A DNA stretch of 64,000 bases from contig NZ_JADTQG010000012.1 in the NCBI RefSeq assembly GCF_016008875.1, forward strand, positions 124,001 to 188,000, written 5' to 3'. Source of the stretch: Ectopseudomonas mendocina (GTDB taxonomy: Bacteria; Pseudomonadota; Gammaproteobacteria; Pseudomonadales; Pseudomonadaceae). A program made the position numbers and the translations under genes. Below, piece by piece: positions 25,335-34,200 of the stretch. How positions within the stretch are numbered: the first letter of the stretch is position 1; each line of letters begins with the position of its first letter. A model generated the notes under the pieces. That model saw only the letters and a program-made list of their open reading frames with translations, ran no database searches and was not told where the DNA came from.

Positions 25335-26615
25335 ATGATCATCATCGCGATTTTCGTATTTTCCCTGCTGGGCGCCATGGCGATTGGCGTACCGATTTCC
25401 TACGCGCTGATCCTCTGTGCACTGGCCATGATGTATCACCTGGACCTGTTCGATGCGCAGATCGTCGCCCAGGGGCTGGTCAACGGAGCGGACAGCTTTC
25501 CGCTGATGGCCGTGCCCTTCTTCATGCTGGCCGGCGAGCTGATGAACGCCGGCGGCCTTTCCAAACGCATCGTCAACATGGCTGTCGCGCTGGTCGGGCA
25601 CATCAAGGGTGGCCTCGGTTACGTGACCATCCTGGCGGCCTGCGTGCTGGCCAGCCTGTCCGGTTCGGCTGCCGCCGATGCTGCTGCGCTGGCCGCGCTG
25701 CTGGTGCCGATGATGGTCAAGGTCGGACATGACCGCGCCACCTCGGCCGGCCTGGTAGCCGCTTCGGGGATCATCGCACCGGTGCTGCCGCCGTCCATCG
25801 GCCTGATCCTGTTCGGCGTGGCCGCCAACGTCTCGATCACCAAGCTGTTCCTGGCCGGTATCGCGCCGGGTCTGATGATGGGGCTGTCGCTGTGCGTCGC
25901 CTGGTACCTGGTCTCGAATCGCGAAACGCTGATCACCCGTCCGCGCGCGCCGTTGAAGGAAATCCTCAAGGCCTTTTATGAGGGCGTATGGGCGCTGCTG
26001 CTGCCGGTGATCATTCTGGTCGGGCTGCGTGCCGGCATCTTCACCCCGACCGAGGCCGGCGTGGTGGCGGCGGTGTATGCGCTGTTCGTATCGCTGGCGA
26101 TCTATCGCGAGCTGACCTGGAAGAGCATGTACCAGGTGCTGCTGTCCTCGGTGCTGACCACCTCGATGGTGATGTTCCTGGTGGCCTCGGCGATGGTCGC
26201 GGCCTGGATGATCACGGTCGCCGACCTGCCGAGCTCGGTGGTCGAGGTGCTGGAGCCGCTGATGGACAGCCCGCGCCTGCTGATGCTGCTGATCGTGGCG
26301 ATCATCGTGGTGATCGGCATGGCCATGGACATGTCGCCGATCATCCTGATCCTGGCGCCGGTAATGATGCCGGTCGCGGTCGAAGCGGGCATCGATCCGG
26401 TGTACTTCGGCGTGATCTTCGTCATGACCTGCGCCATCGGCCTCATCACCCCGCCAGTCGGTCTGGTGTTGAACGTGGTGGCCGGCGTTTCCCGGATCGA
26501 TTTCCTGGCCACGGCGCGCGGCGTGATGCCGTTCCTGCTGGCTGAACTGGTGATCATCGGCCTGCTGCTGCTGTTCCCGCAGCTAGTGCTGGTCCCTGCG
26601 CAGTGGCTGTACTGA
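25335..26615 (+). CDS. dctM: TRAP transporter large membrane subunit (DctM type)
   Basis: 426 aa, about 12 membrane segments, the channel subunit. DctM signatures: SFPLMAVPFFMLAGELMNAG, LSGSAAADAAALAALLVPMM, SGIIAPVLPPSIGLILFGVA and CAIGLITPPVGLVLNVVAGV. A GAACGGAGTGATGAG leader provides the SD. Forms the permease with DctQ; DctP delivers the ligand. A strong hairpin separates it from dctP. Confidence 0.96.
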   Translation: MIIIAIFVFSLLGAMAIGVPISYALILCALAMMYHLDLFDAQIVAQGLVNGADSFPLMAVPFFMLAGELMNAGGLSKRIVNMAVALVGHIKGGLGYVTILAACVLASLSGSAAADAAALAALLVPMMVKVGHDRATSAGLVAASGIIAPVLPPSIGLILFGVAANVSITKLFLAGIAPGLMMGLSLCVAWYLVSNRETLITRPRAPLKEILKAFYEGVWALLLPVIILVGLRAGIFTPTEAGVVAAVYALFVSLAIYRELTWKSMYQVLLSSVLTTSMVMFLVASAMVAAWMITVADLPSSVVEVLEPLMDSPRLLMLLIVAIIVVIGMAMDMSPIILILAPVMMPVAVEAGIDPVYFGVIFVMTCAIGLITPPVGLVLNVVAGVSRIDFLATARGVMPFLLAELVIIGLLLLFPQLVLVPAQWLY

Positions 26616-26626
26616 CCCCAGATTGC

Positions 26627-26667
26627 GTAGCGGCCGTTCCCTGACGGCCGCTACCCAGGGCTTTTTT
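26627..26667 (+). terminator. Intercistronic hairpin between dctM and dctP
   Basis: GTAGCGGCCGT (26627-26637) pairs perfectly with ACGGCCGCTAC (26644-26654) around TCCCTG. CCAGGGC and TTTTTT follow. It could be a partial terminator or an RNA-stabilising structure that makes binding protein and permease levels differ. Confidence 0.65.
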
Positions 26668-26718
26668 CGCCCACATCCATGCCGGAAACGGCACACATAA
26701 AAACAAGAGGACATAGTC

Positions 26719-27738
26719 ATGAAATTCATCCCCAAAGCGCTTACTGCACTGCTGTGCTCATCCGCGATGCTGCTGTCGGCGGCGGTGCACGCCGAGGAAA
26801 TCAACCGTCACAACTTCAAGATCGCCTTCGTGCAGGCCAAGGACCACCCGCATGGCCTGGGCGCGCAGAAGTTCGCCGAGATCATCAAGGAAAAGAGCGG
26901 CGGCAAGATGAAGGTGATGGTGTTCGCCAGCGGCACCCTGGGTGGTGATGCTCAGGTGATTTCCTCTGTACAGGGCGGCACGGTCGACATGACGCTGGTC
27001 ACCCCGGGCCTGCTGTCCGGCATCGAGAAGGGCTTTGCCCTGTATGGCCTGCCGTTCCTGTTCCAGGACACCGAAGAAGTCGATGCGGTGCTCGATGGTC
27101 CGGCCGGGCAGAACCTGCTCACCACCCTGGAGCCGCACGGCATCATCGGTCTGGGCTACTGGGACCATGGTTTCCGCCACGTCACCAATAGCAAGCATCC
27201 GGTCGAGAAGGTCGAGGACCTCAAGGGCCTGAAACTGCGCCTGCAGCAGATCCCCACCGCCATCGAGTCTTTCCGCGCGCTGGGCGCCAGCGTGGTACCG
27301 CTGTCGTTCACCGAGCTGTACACCGCGATGGAAACCCGCACCGTGGATGGCCAGGAAAACCCGCTGGCGGCGATCGAGACCTCGAAGTTCTACGAAGTGC
27401 AGAAGTACCTGTCGCTGACCGGCCACTTCTACGATCCGCTGGTCGCGATCTTCAGCAAGCGCACCTGGGACAAGCTCAACGAGACCGAGCGTGAGTTGGT
27501 ACGCAGCGCCTCGCTGGAGGCCCAGGCATACGAGCGCAAGGTGTCCCGCGAGATGGCCGTGAGTTCGCGCGAAGCGCTGGCCAAGCACGGCATGCAGATC
27601 AACGAGGTCGCTCCGGCGGAGATCGAGCGCATGCGTGAGCAGGTGCGTCCCACCGTCGAGAAGCTGGTGGCCGAGTATGGCCCTGAGCTGATGGCCGAAA
27701 TGAACGCCGAGATCGCCAAGGTCCGCAACGCCCAGTAA
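26719..27738 (+). CDS. dctP: TRAP transporter periplasmic binding protein (DctP type)
   Basis: 339 aa with a Sec signal peptide (MKFIPKALTALLCSSAMLLS, cleavage near VHA-EE). DctP fold: KDHPHGLGAQKFAEIIKEKS, LPFLFQDTEEVDAVLDG, WDHGFRHVTNSKHPVEKVED and LKGLKLRLQQIPTAIESFRA, where the conserved Arg normally binds the substrate carboxylate; then TRTVDGQENPLAAIETSKFY. RBS AAGAGGACA. The ligand is likely the sugar acid used by the neighbouring enzymes. Confidence 0.95.
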   Translation: MKFIPKALTALLCSSAMLLSAAVHAEEINRHNFKIAFVQAKDHPHGLGAQKFAEIIKEKSGGKMKVMVFASGTLGGDAQVISSVQGGTVDMTLVTPGLLSGIEKGFALYGLPFLFQDTEEVDAVLDGPAGQNLLTTLEPHGIIGLGYWDHGFRHVTNSKHPVEKVEDLKGLKLRLQQIPTAIESFRALGASVVPLSFTELYTAMETRTVDGQENPLAAIETSKFYEVQKYLSLTGHFYDPLVAIFSKRTWDKLNETERELVRSASLEAQAYERKVSREMAVSSREALAKHGMQINEVAPAEIERMREQVRPTVEKLVAEYGPELMAEMNAEIAKVRNAQ

Positions 27739-27801
27739 TCCCCTCCTGCAGTTGGCCGTCGCACGGCGGCCGCTGCGCCTGCACGCAAGGTAGAAACGTT
27801 C

Positions 27802-28719
27802 ATGACCGCTATCAATGTCGGTTTCATCGGCCTCGGATTGATGGGCCACGCCATGGCCGCCAACATCCAGAAACGGGGTTTCGCCCTAGGGGTGATGGCG
27901 CACCGCAACCGCCAGCCAGTCGAAGACCTGGTCAGCAAGGGCGCCCGCGAGTACGCCAATGCCGCTGAGCTGACCCGCGCCGTCGATGTAGTGCTGCTGT
28001 GCCTGCCCGGTAGTGCCGAAGTCAGCCGCACCCTGGCTGGCGATACCGGAATCCTCGCCGGCCTGCGCCCTGGACAGATCGTCGTCGACTGCAGCACGGG
28101 CGACCCGAATCGCACCGCCGAACTGGCTGCACAGGTGACCGCTGGCGGTGGGCATTATCTCGACACACCGGTCAATCGCACGCCCAAGGATGCCCAGGCC
28201 GGGCGCCTCAACGTGCTCGCCGGCGGCGATGCCGAGGTGCTCGACAAGGTGCGTCCGGTGCTCGAGTGCTTTTCCGAGACCATCCATCACCTCGGCCCGC
28301 TGGGCTCGGGCCACAAGGCCAAGGTGATCCACAACTTCATCTCCCAGGGCAACGCCACCATTCTCGCCGAGGCGTTCTGCACGGCGGCGAAGAATGGCAT
28401 CGACCTGGCCGCATTCGCCGAGATCTGCAGCATGAGCGGCGGCTACAGCCGCACCTTCGAGCGGATCATCCCCTACGTCCTGCACGGCGATGACTCCGGG
28501 CAGCAGTTCGCCCTGGCCAACTGCGAAAAGGACATGCGCTATTACACCGAGCTGACCAAGCTGACGCCGACCACCGGCATCGTTTCCGACGCGGTGTACC
28601 AGACCTTCATGCTGGCCAAGGTGCTCGGCCACGGCGACAAGTACGTGCCGCGTCTGTTCGACGTGCTGGGCGAAATCAATGGTGTACGGGTCAGCGCCCG
28701 TCAGGAGGACAAGGTATGA
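27802..28719 (+). CDS. Beta-hydroxyacid dehydrogenase (3-hydroxyisobutyrate/tartronate-semialdehyde reductase family)
   Basis: 305 aa NAD(P)-dependent enzyme. N-terminal Rossmann motif GFIGLGLMGHAMAANIQKRG, substrate loop DTPVNRTPKDAQAGRLNVLA, and the catalytic Lys in GSGHKAKVIHNFISQGN. The C-terminal helical domain is complete. The usual DAPVSGG is altered to DTPVNRT, which suggests a non-standard substrate. It overlaps the FAH-family gene by 4 bp. In context it could oxidise a 2-keto-3-deoxy sugar acid or reduce an aldehyde acid; this is inference. Confidence 0.87.
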   Translation: MTAINVGFIGLGLMGHAMAANIQKRGFALGVMAHRNRQPVEDLVSKGAREYANAAELTRAVDVVLLCLPGSAEVSRTLAGDTGILAGLRPGQIVVDCSTGDPNRTAELAAQVTAGGGHYLDTPVNRTPKDAQAGRLNVLAGGDAEVLDKVRPVLECFSETIHHLGPLGSGHKAKVIHNFISQGNATILAEAFCTAAKNGIDLAAFAEICSMSGGYSRTFERIIPYVLHGDDSGQQFALANCEKDMRYYTELTKLTPTTGIVSDAVYQTFMLAKVLGHGDKYVPRLFDVLGEINGVRVSARQEDKV

Positions 28720-29564
28720 AACTGCTGCGTTACGGCCCACCGGGCCAGGAAAAACCGGCTCTGGTCGCAGCCGATGGCAGCCTGCGCGATCTGTCGTTGC
28801 ACGTGCTCGACATCAGCCCGCGGGTGCTCGACCCCAAGGCGCTCGACGAACTGCGCGCGCTCGATCCAGCTAGCCTGCCGAAGGTCGAGGACGGCGTGCG
28901 CATCGGTACGCCCATCGCCAATATCGGCAAGCTGATCTGCGTTGGGCTGAACTACGCCGACCACGCCAAGGAATCCAACCTGCCGGTGCCCAGTGAACCG
29001 GTGCTGTTCATGAAGGCGACCAGCGCCATCTGTGGCCCCAACGACGCCGTGATCATTCCGCGTGGCTCGGAAAAGACCGACTGGGAAGTGGAGCTGGGCA
29101 TCGTCATCGGGCGCAAGGCGCAGTACGTCGAGCGTGAGCAGGCGCTGGAGCATGTCGCCGGCTACTGCATCGTCAACGACGTGTCCGAGCGTGCCTATCA
29201 GCTCGAAAGAGGCGGCACCTGGGACAAGGGCAAGGGCTGCGACACCTTCGCGCCCATCGGTCCCTGGCTGGTGACGCCTGACGAAATCGCCGACCTGCGC
29301 AATCTCGATATGCACCTGAGCGTGAATGGCGAGACCCGGCAGAACGGCAACACTCGCACGATGATCTTCTCCATCGACGAGATCGTCAGCTACATCAGCC
29401 AGTTCATGACGCTCAACCCGGGCGACGTGATCTGCACCGGCACGCCACCGGGCGTGGGCGCGGGCATGAAACCGCCGCAATTTCTCAAGCCCGGCGACCG
29501 CATGCAGCTGAGTATCAGCGGCCTCGGTGAGCAGCGCCAGGACGTGGTGGCCTGGAGTCGCTAG
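28716..29564 (+). CDS. FAH-family hydrolase (2,4-diketo-3-deoxy sugar-acid hydrolase-like)
   Basis: 282 aa, single FAH domain. Signatures: ICVGLNYADHAKESNLPVPS, FMKATSAICGPNDAVIIPRG, metal ligands in DWEVELGIVIGR, GYCIVNDVSERAYQLE, and DVICTGTPPGVGAGMKPPQF. The length and the N-terminal extension (KLLRYGPPGQEKPALV) are like LRA6 and fuconate-pathway hydrolases, which split 2,4-diketo-3-deoxy acids into pyruvate and a hydroxyacid. It is often annotated as ureidoglycolate lyase. The next gene is an alpha-hydroxyacid oxidase, which supports the hydrolase reading. Confidence 0.85.
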   Translation: MKLLRYGPPGQEKPALVAADGSLRDLSLHVLDISPRVLDPKALDELRALDPASLPKVEDGVRIGTPIANIGKLICVGLNYADHAKESNLPVPSEPVLFMKATSAICGPNDAVIIPRGSEKTDWEVELGIVIGRKAQYVEREQALEHVAGYCIVNDVSERAYQLERGGTWDKGKGCDTFAPIGPWLVTPDEIADLRNLDMHLSVNGETRQNGNTRTMIFSIDEIVSYISQFMTLNPGDVICTGTPPGVGAGMKPPQFLKPGDRMQLSISGLGEQRQDVVAWSR

Positions 29565-29626
29565 GCACTGCCTGAAAGCAGGGCGGTCAGCGGCCGCCCG
29601 TCATTCGCGAGTACAGAGACCAGACT

Positions 29627-30832
29627 ATGAAACGACGCCTTTATCCGGGGCGCGATTTTCGTCGTGCGCAGAACATCGAAGAGCTGCGCCAGATGGCCCG
29701 CCGCCGCCTGCCCAACTTCTCCTTCGAGTACGTCGAAGGCGGGGCGGACGATGAATTCACCCTGGGGCGCAATCGCTCGATCTTCGAGAGCGTGACCCTG
29801 CAACCGCGCACCTTGCGTGACGTCGGTCAGCGCAGCCTGGAGCGCAGCCTCTTCGGCCGCACCTCGCAATTGCCGTTCATGGTCGGGCCCACCGGCTTCA
29901 ACGGTCTGCTGACGCGCGACGGCGACCTGCACCTGGCGCGTGCCGCTGCGGATGCCGGCATTCCCTTCGTACTGAGCAATGCTTCGACCACTTCCATCGA
30001 GGACATCGCCGCAGTCGACGGCGTGCGTGCCTGGATGCAGATCTATCTGTACCGCACCCGCGATCACGTGGCCAAACTGGTCGAGCGGGTGAAACGGCTG
30101 AACCTGGAAGCCATCGTGGTGACCACCGACAGCGCCATCTTCGGCAATCGCGAGTGGGACAAGCGCAACTACGCTAAACCGCTGCAGCTGGACCTGCGCA
30201 ACCGCCTCGATGTGCTGTGTCACCCCGAGTGGATCTGGGATGTGCTGGTGCCCGATGGCGTACCGCGTTTCAAGAACCTCGGCGGCCTGCTGCCGCCCGG
30301 CAAGGACTCGGTGAAGGGCGCCGCCAGCGCACTGGCCGCCGAACTCGACCCGACCCTGAGCTGGGACGATATCGCCTGGTTGCGAGACATCTGGCCCGGC
30401 AAGCTGATCGTCAAGGGCATGATCCATCCGGATGACGCGCGCCTGGCGCTGCAGTACGGCGTCGACGGTGTGGTGCTGTCCAACCACGGCGGGCGCCAGC
30501 TCGATGGTGCGGTATCGGCGCTGGAGACGCTGCCTGAGGTGGCGCGCATCAACCAGGGACGGATGGAGATTTTTCTCGATGGCGGCTTCCGTCGTGGCAG
30601 CGACATCGCCAAGGCCCTGCTGCTGGGCGCCAGCGGCGTACTGATCGGCCGCGCCGGCCTATACGGCCTGGCCGCCGGCAAGGGCCCAGGCGCTGCGCAC
30701 GCGCTCGCGATTCTGCGTACAGAACTGGATCGCACCCTGGGCCTGCTCGGCTGCAGCAGCCTGGAGGAACTCACCCCCGACCTGATCCATGCGCCGCACT
30801 GGCGTGCGCTGGCCGAGCGCATTCGCGACTAG
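29627..30832 (+). CDS. FMN-dependent alpha-hydroxyacid oxidase/dehydrogenase
   Basis: 401 aa, glycolate-oxidase/LldD/mandelate-dehydrogenase family. N-terminal NFSFEYVEGGADDEFTLGRN; FMN and active-site motifs VGPTGFNGLLTRDGD, WMQIYLYRTRDHV, VVTTDSAIFGNREWDKRN, LIVKGMIHPDDA, the catalytic His region VVLSNHGGRQLDGAVSALET, and FLDGGFRRGSDIAKALLLGA. It oxidises 2-hydroxyacids to 2-ketoacids. Here it would act on the hydroxyacid (glycolate, lactate or glycerate) released by the preceding hydrolase. Followed by a terminator. Confidence 0.92.
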   Translation: MKRRLYPGRDFRRAQNIEELRQMARRRLPNFSFEYVEGGADDEFTLGRNRSIFESVTLQPRTLRDVGQRSLERSLFGRTSQLPFMVGPTGFNGLLTRDGDLHLARAAADAGIPFVLSNASTTSIEDIAAVDGVRAWMQIYLYRTRDHVAKLVERVKRLNLEAIVVTTDSAIFGNREWDKRNYAKPLQLDLRNRLDVLCHPEWIWDVLVPDGVPRFKNLGGLLPPGKDSVKGAASALAAELDPTLSWDDIAWLRDIWPGKLIVKGMIHPDDARLALQYGVDGVVLSNHGGRQLDGAVSALETLPEVARINQGRMEIFLDGGFRRGSDIAKALLLGASGVLIGRAGLYGLAAGKGPGAAHALAILRTELDRTLGLLGCSSLEELTPDLIHAPHWRALAERIRD

Positions 30833-30838
30833 TTTCCC

Positions 30839-30887
30839 AACTGCCTCGCTCTCCCCAATGACGCAGGTGCGAGGCAGTTTTTTAATT
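30839..30887 (+). terminator. Terminator of the TRAP/sugar-acid operon
   Basis: AACTGCCTCGC (30839-30849) pairs with GCGAGGCAGTT (30870-30880), followed by TTTTTAATTT. Confidence 0.88.
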
Positions 30888-30911
30888 TCCACTCGATTGC
30901 AACAAAAAAGC

Positions 30912-30934
30912 TTCGCGGACAAGTCCGCTCCCAC
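30912..30934 (-). repeat. Single REP element
   Basis: TTCGCGGACAAGTCCGCTCC(CAC), one copy of the same REP family as at 22879 and 39958, between convergent transcription units. Confidence 0.9.
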
Positions 30935-31022
30935 AAGATGAAGCGCGTGTCTGATCCCTGTGAGAGTGAATTTGCCCGCAAGTTTCTGGCTGCGTTAGCA
31001 GCGCTAAAGATCTTGCGATCTA

Positions 31023-31061
31023 GAAAAACGCCGCGATCCTGCAAAGCAGTCGCGGTGTTCT
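31023..31061 (-). terminator. Terminator of the tct-LDH2 operon
   Basis: On the minus strand a GC-rich stem (CACCGCGACTGC with GCAGGATCGCGGCG, imperfect) ends in GTTTTTC. It is located 32-70 bp after the LDH2-family stop codon. Confidence 0.65.
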
Positions 31062-31092
31062 TCTTTATCGGTGCTGTCGTGCTTCAGGCGCC

Positions 31093-32139
31093 TCAGAAGG
31101 GGTACTCCACCCCGGCTTCGCTGGCTGCCCCACGCAGCGCTGCCAGCACATCCTCCGGTAGCTCCAGTCCCTGTTCGAAGGCTCTGGCGCGGCGGTCGAT
31201 GCCGGCATGACCGGGCATGCGCACCGGGCGCTTTGGTTCGCGCGGCCGGCTGTCCAGGCAGGCGCCGACGAAGTGATCCATCTCTGCCTTGAACTCATCG
31301 ACGCCGCCGAAGAACGCCGGGTCGAAGGTCAGCACGGTCACTGCGGCGCCCCATTGCTTGACGCCGTCCTTGCGGCCGAAGCCGCCCAAGCCGGCGGTCA
31401 GGGCCTCGACCATGGTGCCAAGGGCGAAGCCCTTGTGGCCGAATTCCAGGCTGCCCAGCGGCAGGATCGCGCCCGGCGGCGTGCCGAAGTACGCCGCCGT
31501 ATCGCGGGTCGGCTGGCCATCCGGGCCGATCAGCGCAGCGTGCTCAAGCTGCCCGCCAGCCTGGTGGGTCTTGTTCACCAGGCCGTTGGTGATGGTCGAC
31601 ATGCTGACGTCGATGAGAATGGGCTTCTCGCCAGTGGGAATGCCGATGCCCAGCGGATTGGGCGTGTACACCGGGTCGAGGCCGCCATGCGGTGCCACCG
31701 AGGCCACGGCCGGGTCGGAAGTGAGTACCAGCGGAATCAGGTTCTGCTCGGTGTAGCGCTGCAGGTAGGCCGCCAGGCAGGCGATATGGTGCGAGCGGCG
31801 GATGGTCGCCACGCCGATGCCGAAGGTGCGTGCTGCCTGCGTGGTGAAGTCCAGCGCCTGCTCCACGCAGTAGGGACCAAGCAGGTAGTCGGCGTCATAG
31901 AGTCGCGCCGCCGGTGTCTGGCTGATGATTCGCAGACTCTCGGCATTGCCTTTGGCGTGGCCGGCGCGCAGGTCCTTGAGATAGCCCTGCGCGAGCTTCA
32001 CGCCATGGGTGTGATGGCCGAGCAGATCGCCCTCGACCAGTACGCGGCTGACGACACCTGCCACGTCCGCGCTGACCTCAGCGTCGAGAAACAGCTGTTC
32101 GATGAATTGTTCAAGTTCTGCAGGGGCGATACGGCTCAT
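31093..32139 (-). CDS. LDH2/malate-dehydrogenase-family NAD(P) oxidoreductase
   Basis: 348 aa from ATG 32139. Type 2 malate/L-lactate dehydrogenase family (members include ureidoglycolate, sulfolactate and 2,3-diketogulonate reductases). Visible motifs: LVEGDLLGHHTHGVKLAQGY, ATIRRSHHIACLAAYLQRYT, TPNPLGIGIPTGEKPILID and LGSLEFGHKGFALGTMVEAL. The start overlaps the tctA stop by 4 bp, so it is the last gene of tctCBA-ldh. It probably interconverts a 2-hydroxyacid and a 2-ketoacid taken up by the Tct system. Substrate not deducible. Confidence 0.88.
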   Translation of the reverse strand: MSRIAPAELEQFIEQLFLDAEVSADVAGVVSRVLVEGDLLGHHTHGVKLAQGYLKDLRAGHAKGNAESLRIISQTPAARLYDADYLLGPYCVEQALDFTTQAARTFGIGVATIRRSHHIACLAAYLQRYTEQNLIPLVLTSDPAVASVAPHGGLDPVYTPNPLGIGIPTGEKPILIDVSMSTITNGLVNKTHQAGGQLEHAALIGPDGQPTRDTAAYFGTPPGAILPLGSLEFGHKGFALGTMVEALTAGLGGFGRKDGVKQWGAAVTVLTFDPAFFGGVDEFKAEMDHFVGACLDSRPREPKRPVRMPGHAGIDRRARAFEQGLELPEDVLAALRGAASEAGVEYPF

Positions 32140-33671
32140 TCGAGTGCTTCCTTGGGCTTGGTCAGGGCGCGCGGGTAGCGCATGCGCCAGTACTTGGCGA
32201 GCACCGGGAACAGGGCCACCAGCAGTACGAGTGAGGCCAGGCCGATGCTGATCGGGCGCTCGACGAAGGCCAGCAGATTGCCGTTGGCCTTGATCATCGA
32301 GGTCATGAAATTGCTTTCCAGGATATTGCCCAGCACCAGGCCCAGGATCGCCGGGGCGATGGGGAAGTCGGCGCTGGCGATCAGGTAGGCGACCACGCCG
32401 CAGATCAACATGATCCACACGTCGGTGATGCTGTTGTTGATGGCAAAGGCGCCGACGATGCAGAAGCACAGGATGATCGGCATCAGCACGCGGGTTGGCG
32501 TGACGGCAAAGACGTGGGCGCTGCGGATCGCCAGGTAGCCGATGGGGATCAGGATCAGGTTGGCGACGAAGAAGGCGGTGAACAGACCGTAGGCCATGGC
32601 GCTGTTGTCCATGAAAATGGTCGGGCCGGGGTTCATGCCCTTCATGTACAGCACGCCGATCACGATGGCGGTGATCGAGTCACCGGGAATGCCGAACACC
32701 AGAGCCGGTACCCAGGCACCCGCTACCGCAGCGTTGTTCGCCGAGCCGGCGTCGACCAGCCCCTCGATATGACCTTTGCCATAGGCTTCGGGCGTCTTCG
32801 AGCGTTTCTTGCTGACGGCGTAACAGATCCAGGCGGCGATGTCTGCGCCGGCGCCAGGCAGCGCGCCGATGAAGGCGCCCAGGCTGCTGCCGCGGATCAC
32901 GTTCTTCCAGTAGCGCTTGAGGTGCATCGGTACCAGGCCGAAGGCGCTGCCGCTCTGGGGGGCGATGTCCTGGGGCGAGCCATTGTCATTGCCCTTGTCC
33001 CGAGGTTGAGCGTAGAGCTTCATGACCTCGTACATGGCGAAGAAGCCGATCATCACCGGAATGAAGTTGATCCCGGCCATCAGATCCGGCACGTCGAAGG
33101 TGAAGCGCGGTGCACCGGTGACCAGGTCCAGGCCGACGGTGGCCAGCAGCAATCCAACCAGCAGTGACAGGAATCCCTTGATCGCCGAACCGGTGGAAAT
33201 GAACACCGCGCTGCCCAGGCCGAGCACGGCCAGCCAGAAGTATTCGAAGGAGCTGAAGTTCAGCGCGAACTCGGCCAGCGAAGGCGCAATCATCACCAGC
33301 ACCACGGTGCCGGTCAGACCGCCGATCACCGAGCAGGTGACGTTTACCCCCAATGCTTCGCGAGCACGACCCATGCGCCCGAGCGCGGCCGAATCGGCAA
33401 CGTAGGCCGCTGATGCCGGTGTGCCGGGGATGTTCAGGTAAGTGCCGGGGATGTCGCCGGCGAAGATCGCCATGGCCGCGGTGGTGATGATCGCGGCGAT
33501 GGCGGCAGTGGGCTCCATGGCGAAGGTAATGGGCACCAGCAGCGCAACGGCCATGGTGGCCGAAAGGCCTGGAATGGCGCCGACGAAAACGCCGAACAGC
33601 GCTGCAATGATGATCACAAACAGCGTCTGGAAATTGAAAACGAGCAAGATGCCGTCGAGTAGTTCGTTCAT
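32136..33671 (-). CDS. tctA: Tripartite tricarboxylate transporter, large subunit TctA
   Basis: 511 aa with about 12 membrane segments. TctA signatures: FGVFVGAIPGLSATMAVALL, the N-terminal block AGDIPGTYLNIPGTPASAAY and the second glycine-rich block GALPGAGADIAAWICYAVSK. It forms the permease with TctB. TctA lies 10 bp after tctB. Tct systems carry carboxylates; the actual substrate is set by TctC. Confidence 0.95.
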   Translation of the reverse strand: MNELLDGILLVFNFQTLFVIIIAALFGVFVGAIPGLSATMAVALLVPITFAMEPTAAIAAIITTAAMAIFAGDIPGTYLNIPGTPASAAYVADSAALGRMGRAREALGVNVTCSVIGGLTGTVVLVMIAPSLAEFALNFSSFEYFWLAVLGLGSAVFISTGSAIKGFLSLLVGLLLATVGLDLVTGAPRFTFDVPDLMAGINFIPVMIGFFAMYEVMKLYAQPRDKGNDNGSPQDIAPQSGSAFGLVPMHLKRYWKNVIRGSSLGAFIGALPGAGADIAAWICYAVSKKRSKTPEAYGKGHIEGLVDAGSANNAAVAGAWVPALVFGIPGDSITAIVIGVLYMKGMNPGPTIFMDNSAMAYGLFTAFFVANLILIPIGYLAIRSAHVFAVTPTRVLMPIILCFCIVGAFAINNSITDVWIMLICGVVAYLIASADFPIAPAILGLVLGNILESNFMTSMIKANGNLLAFVERPISIGLASLVLLVALFPVLAKYWRMRYPRALTKPKEALE

Positions 33672-33681
33672 GCGTGTTTCC

Positions 33682-34134
33682 TCAGAAACCCAGAGGGCCG
33701 ACGGGCAAAGGGACCTTGAGCAGGTGGCCGAAGGACAGGCTGATCACCGCCGTGGCCAGCGCAGCGATGACGATGGCGGGTAGTACGCGAACACCGCGTT
33801 GCACAAGCAGCACCAGCATGATCAGCAGCATCATCGTGGCCGCGCCCAGCACGTCGCTGAGGTAGATGTAGGCCACCACCAGTACGCCCGGCAGAATCAC
33901 CGCGAAGCTGGGGAGGGGCGGGCGGGGTGTGCTTTGGTCCGGCCCACTGCCGCGCAGCTGGCGCAGGGCGCTGATGCTCAGCAGCAGGCCGCCTACGGTC
34001 ATGCCGATGGCAATCAGGGAAGGAAACAGGTCGGCCCCGTACTGCATGCCCGGTACGGCGGGGAACTCACGCGCGAGCAGCCATACGGTGATGCCAAGGG
34101 CGATGAAAATGATGCCGAACAGAAGGTCTTTCAT
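33682..34134 (-). CDS. tctB: Tripartite tricarboxylate transporter, small subunit TctB
   Basis: 150 aa from ATG 34134, four predicted helices (MKDLLFGIIFIALGITVWLL, LFPSLIAIGMTVGGLLLSIS, FAVILPGVLVVAYIYLSDVL, LPAIVIAALATAVISLSFGH). An upstream in-frame extension would run into the intercistronic hairpin and is rejected. It is poorly conserved as usual for TctB; identified by topology and by its place between tctC and tctA. Confidence 0.9.
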   Translation of the reverse strand: MKDLLFGIIFIALGITVWLLAREFPAVPGMQYGADLFPSLIAIGMTVGGLLLSISALRQLRGSGPDQSTPRPPLPSFAVILPGVLVVAYIYLSDVLGAATMMLLIMLVLLVQRGVRVLPAIVIAALATAVISLSFGHLLKVPLPVGPLGF

Positions 34135-34164
34135 GGTGCGTTCTCGAACCGCTGGAACAAAAGC

Positions 34165-34191
34165 ATGCGACGCCCCGGTGGGGCGTCGCAT
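34165..34191 (-). promoter_or_regulatory. Perfect 12-bp stem-loop between tctC and tctB
   Basis: ATGCGACGCCCC (34165-34176) and GGGGCGTCGCAT (34180-34191) with a 3-nt loop. It lies 9 bp after the tctC stop. On the minus strand it is followed only by CTTTTG, so it may protect the tctC message or partly terminate, giving more binding protein than permease. Confidence 0.7.
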
Positions 34192-34200
34192 CGGATGAAG

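Noticed and set aside
32140..32469. Upstream extension of the LDH2-family gene into tctA
   Set aside because: Runs out of frame through tctA with Arg/His-rich residues; ATG 32139 overlaps the tctA stop as expected in an operon.
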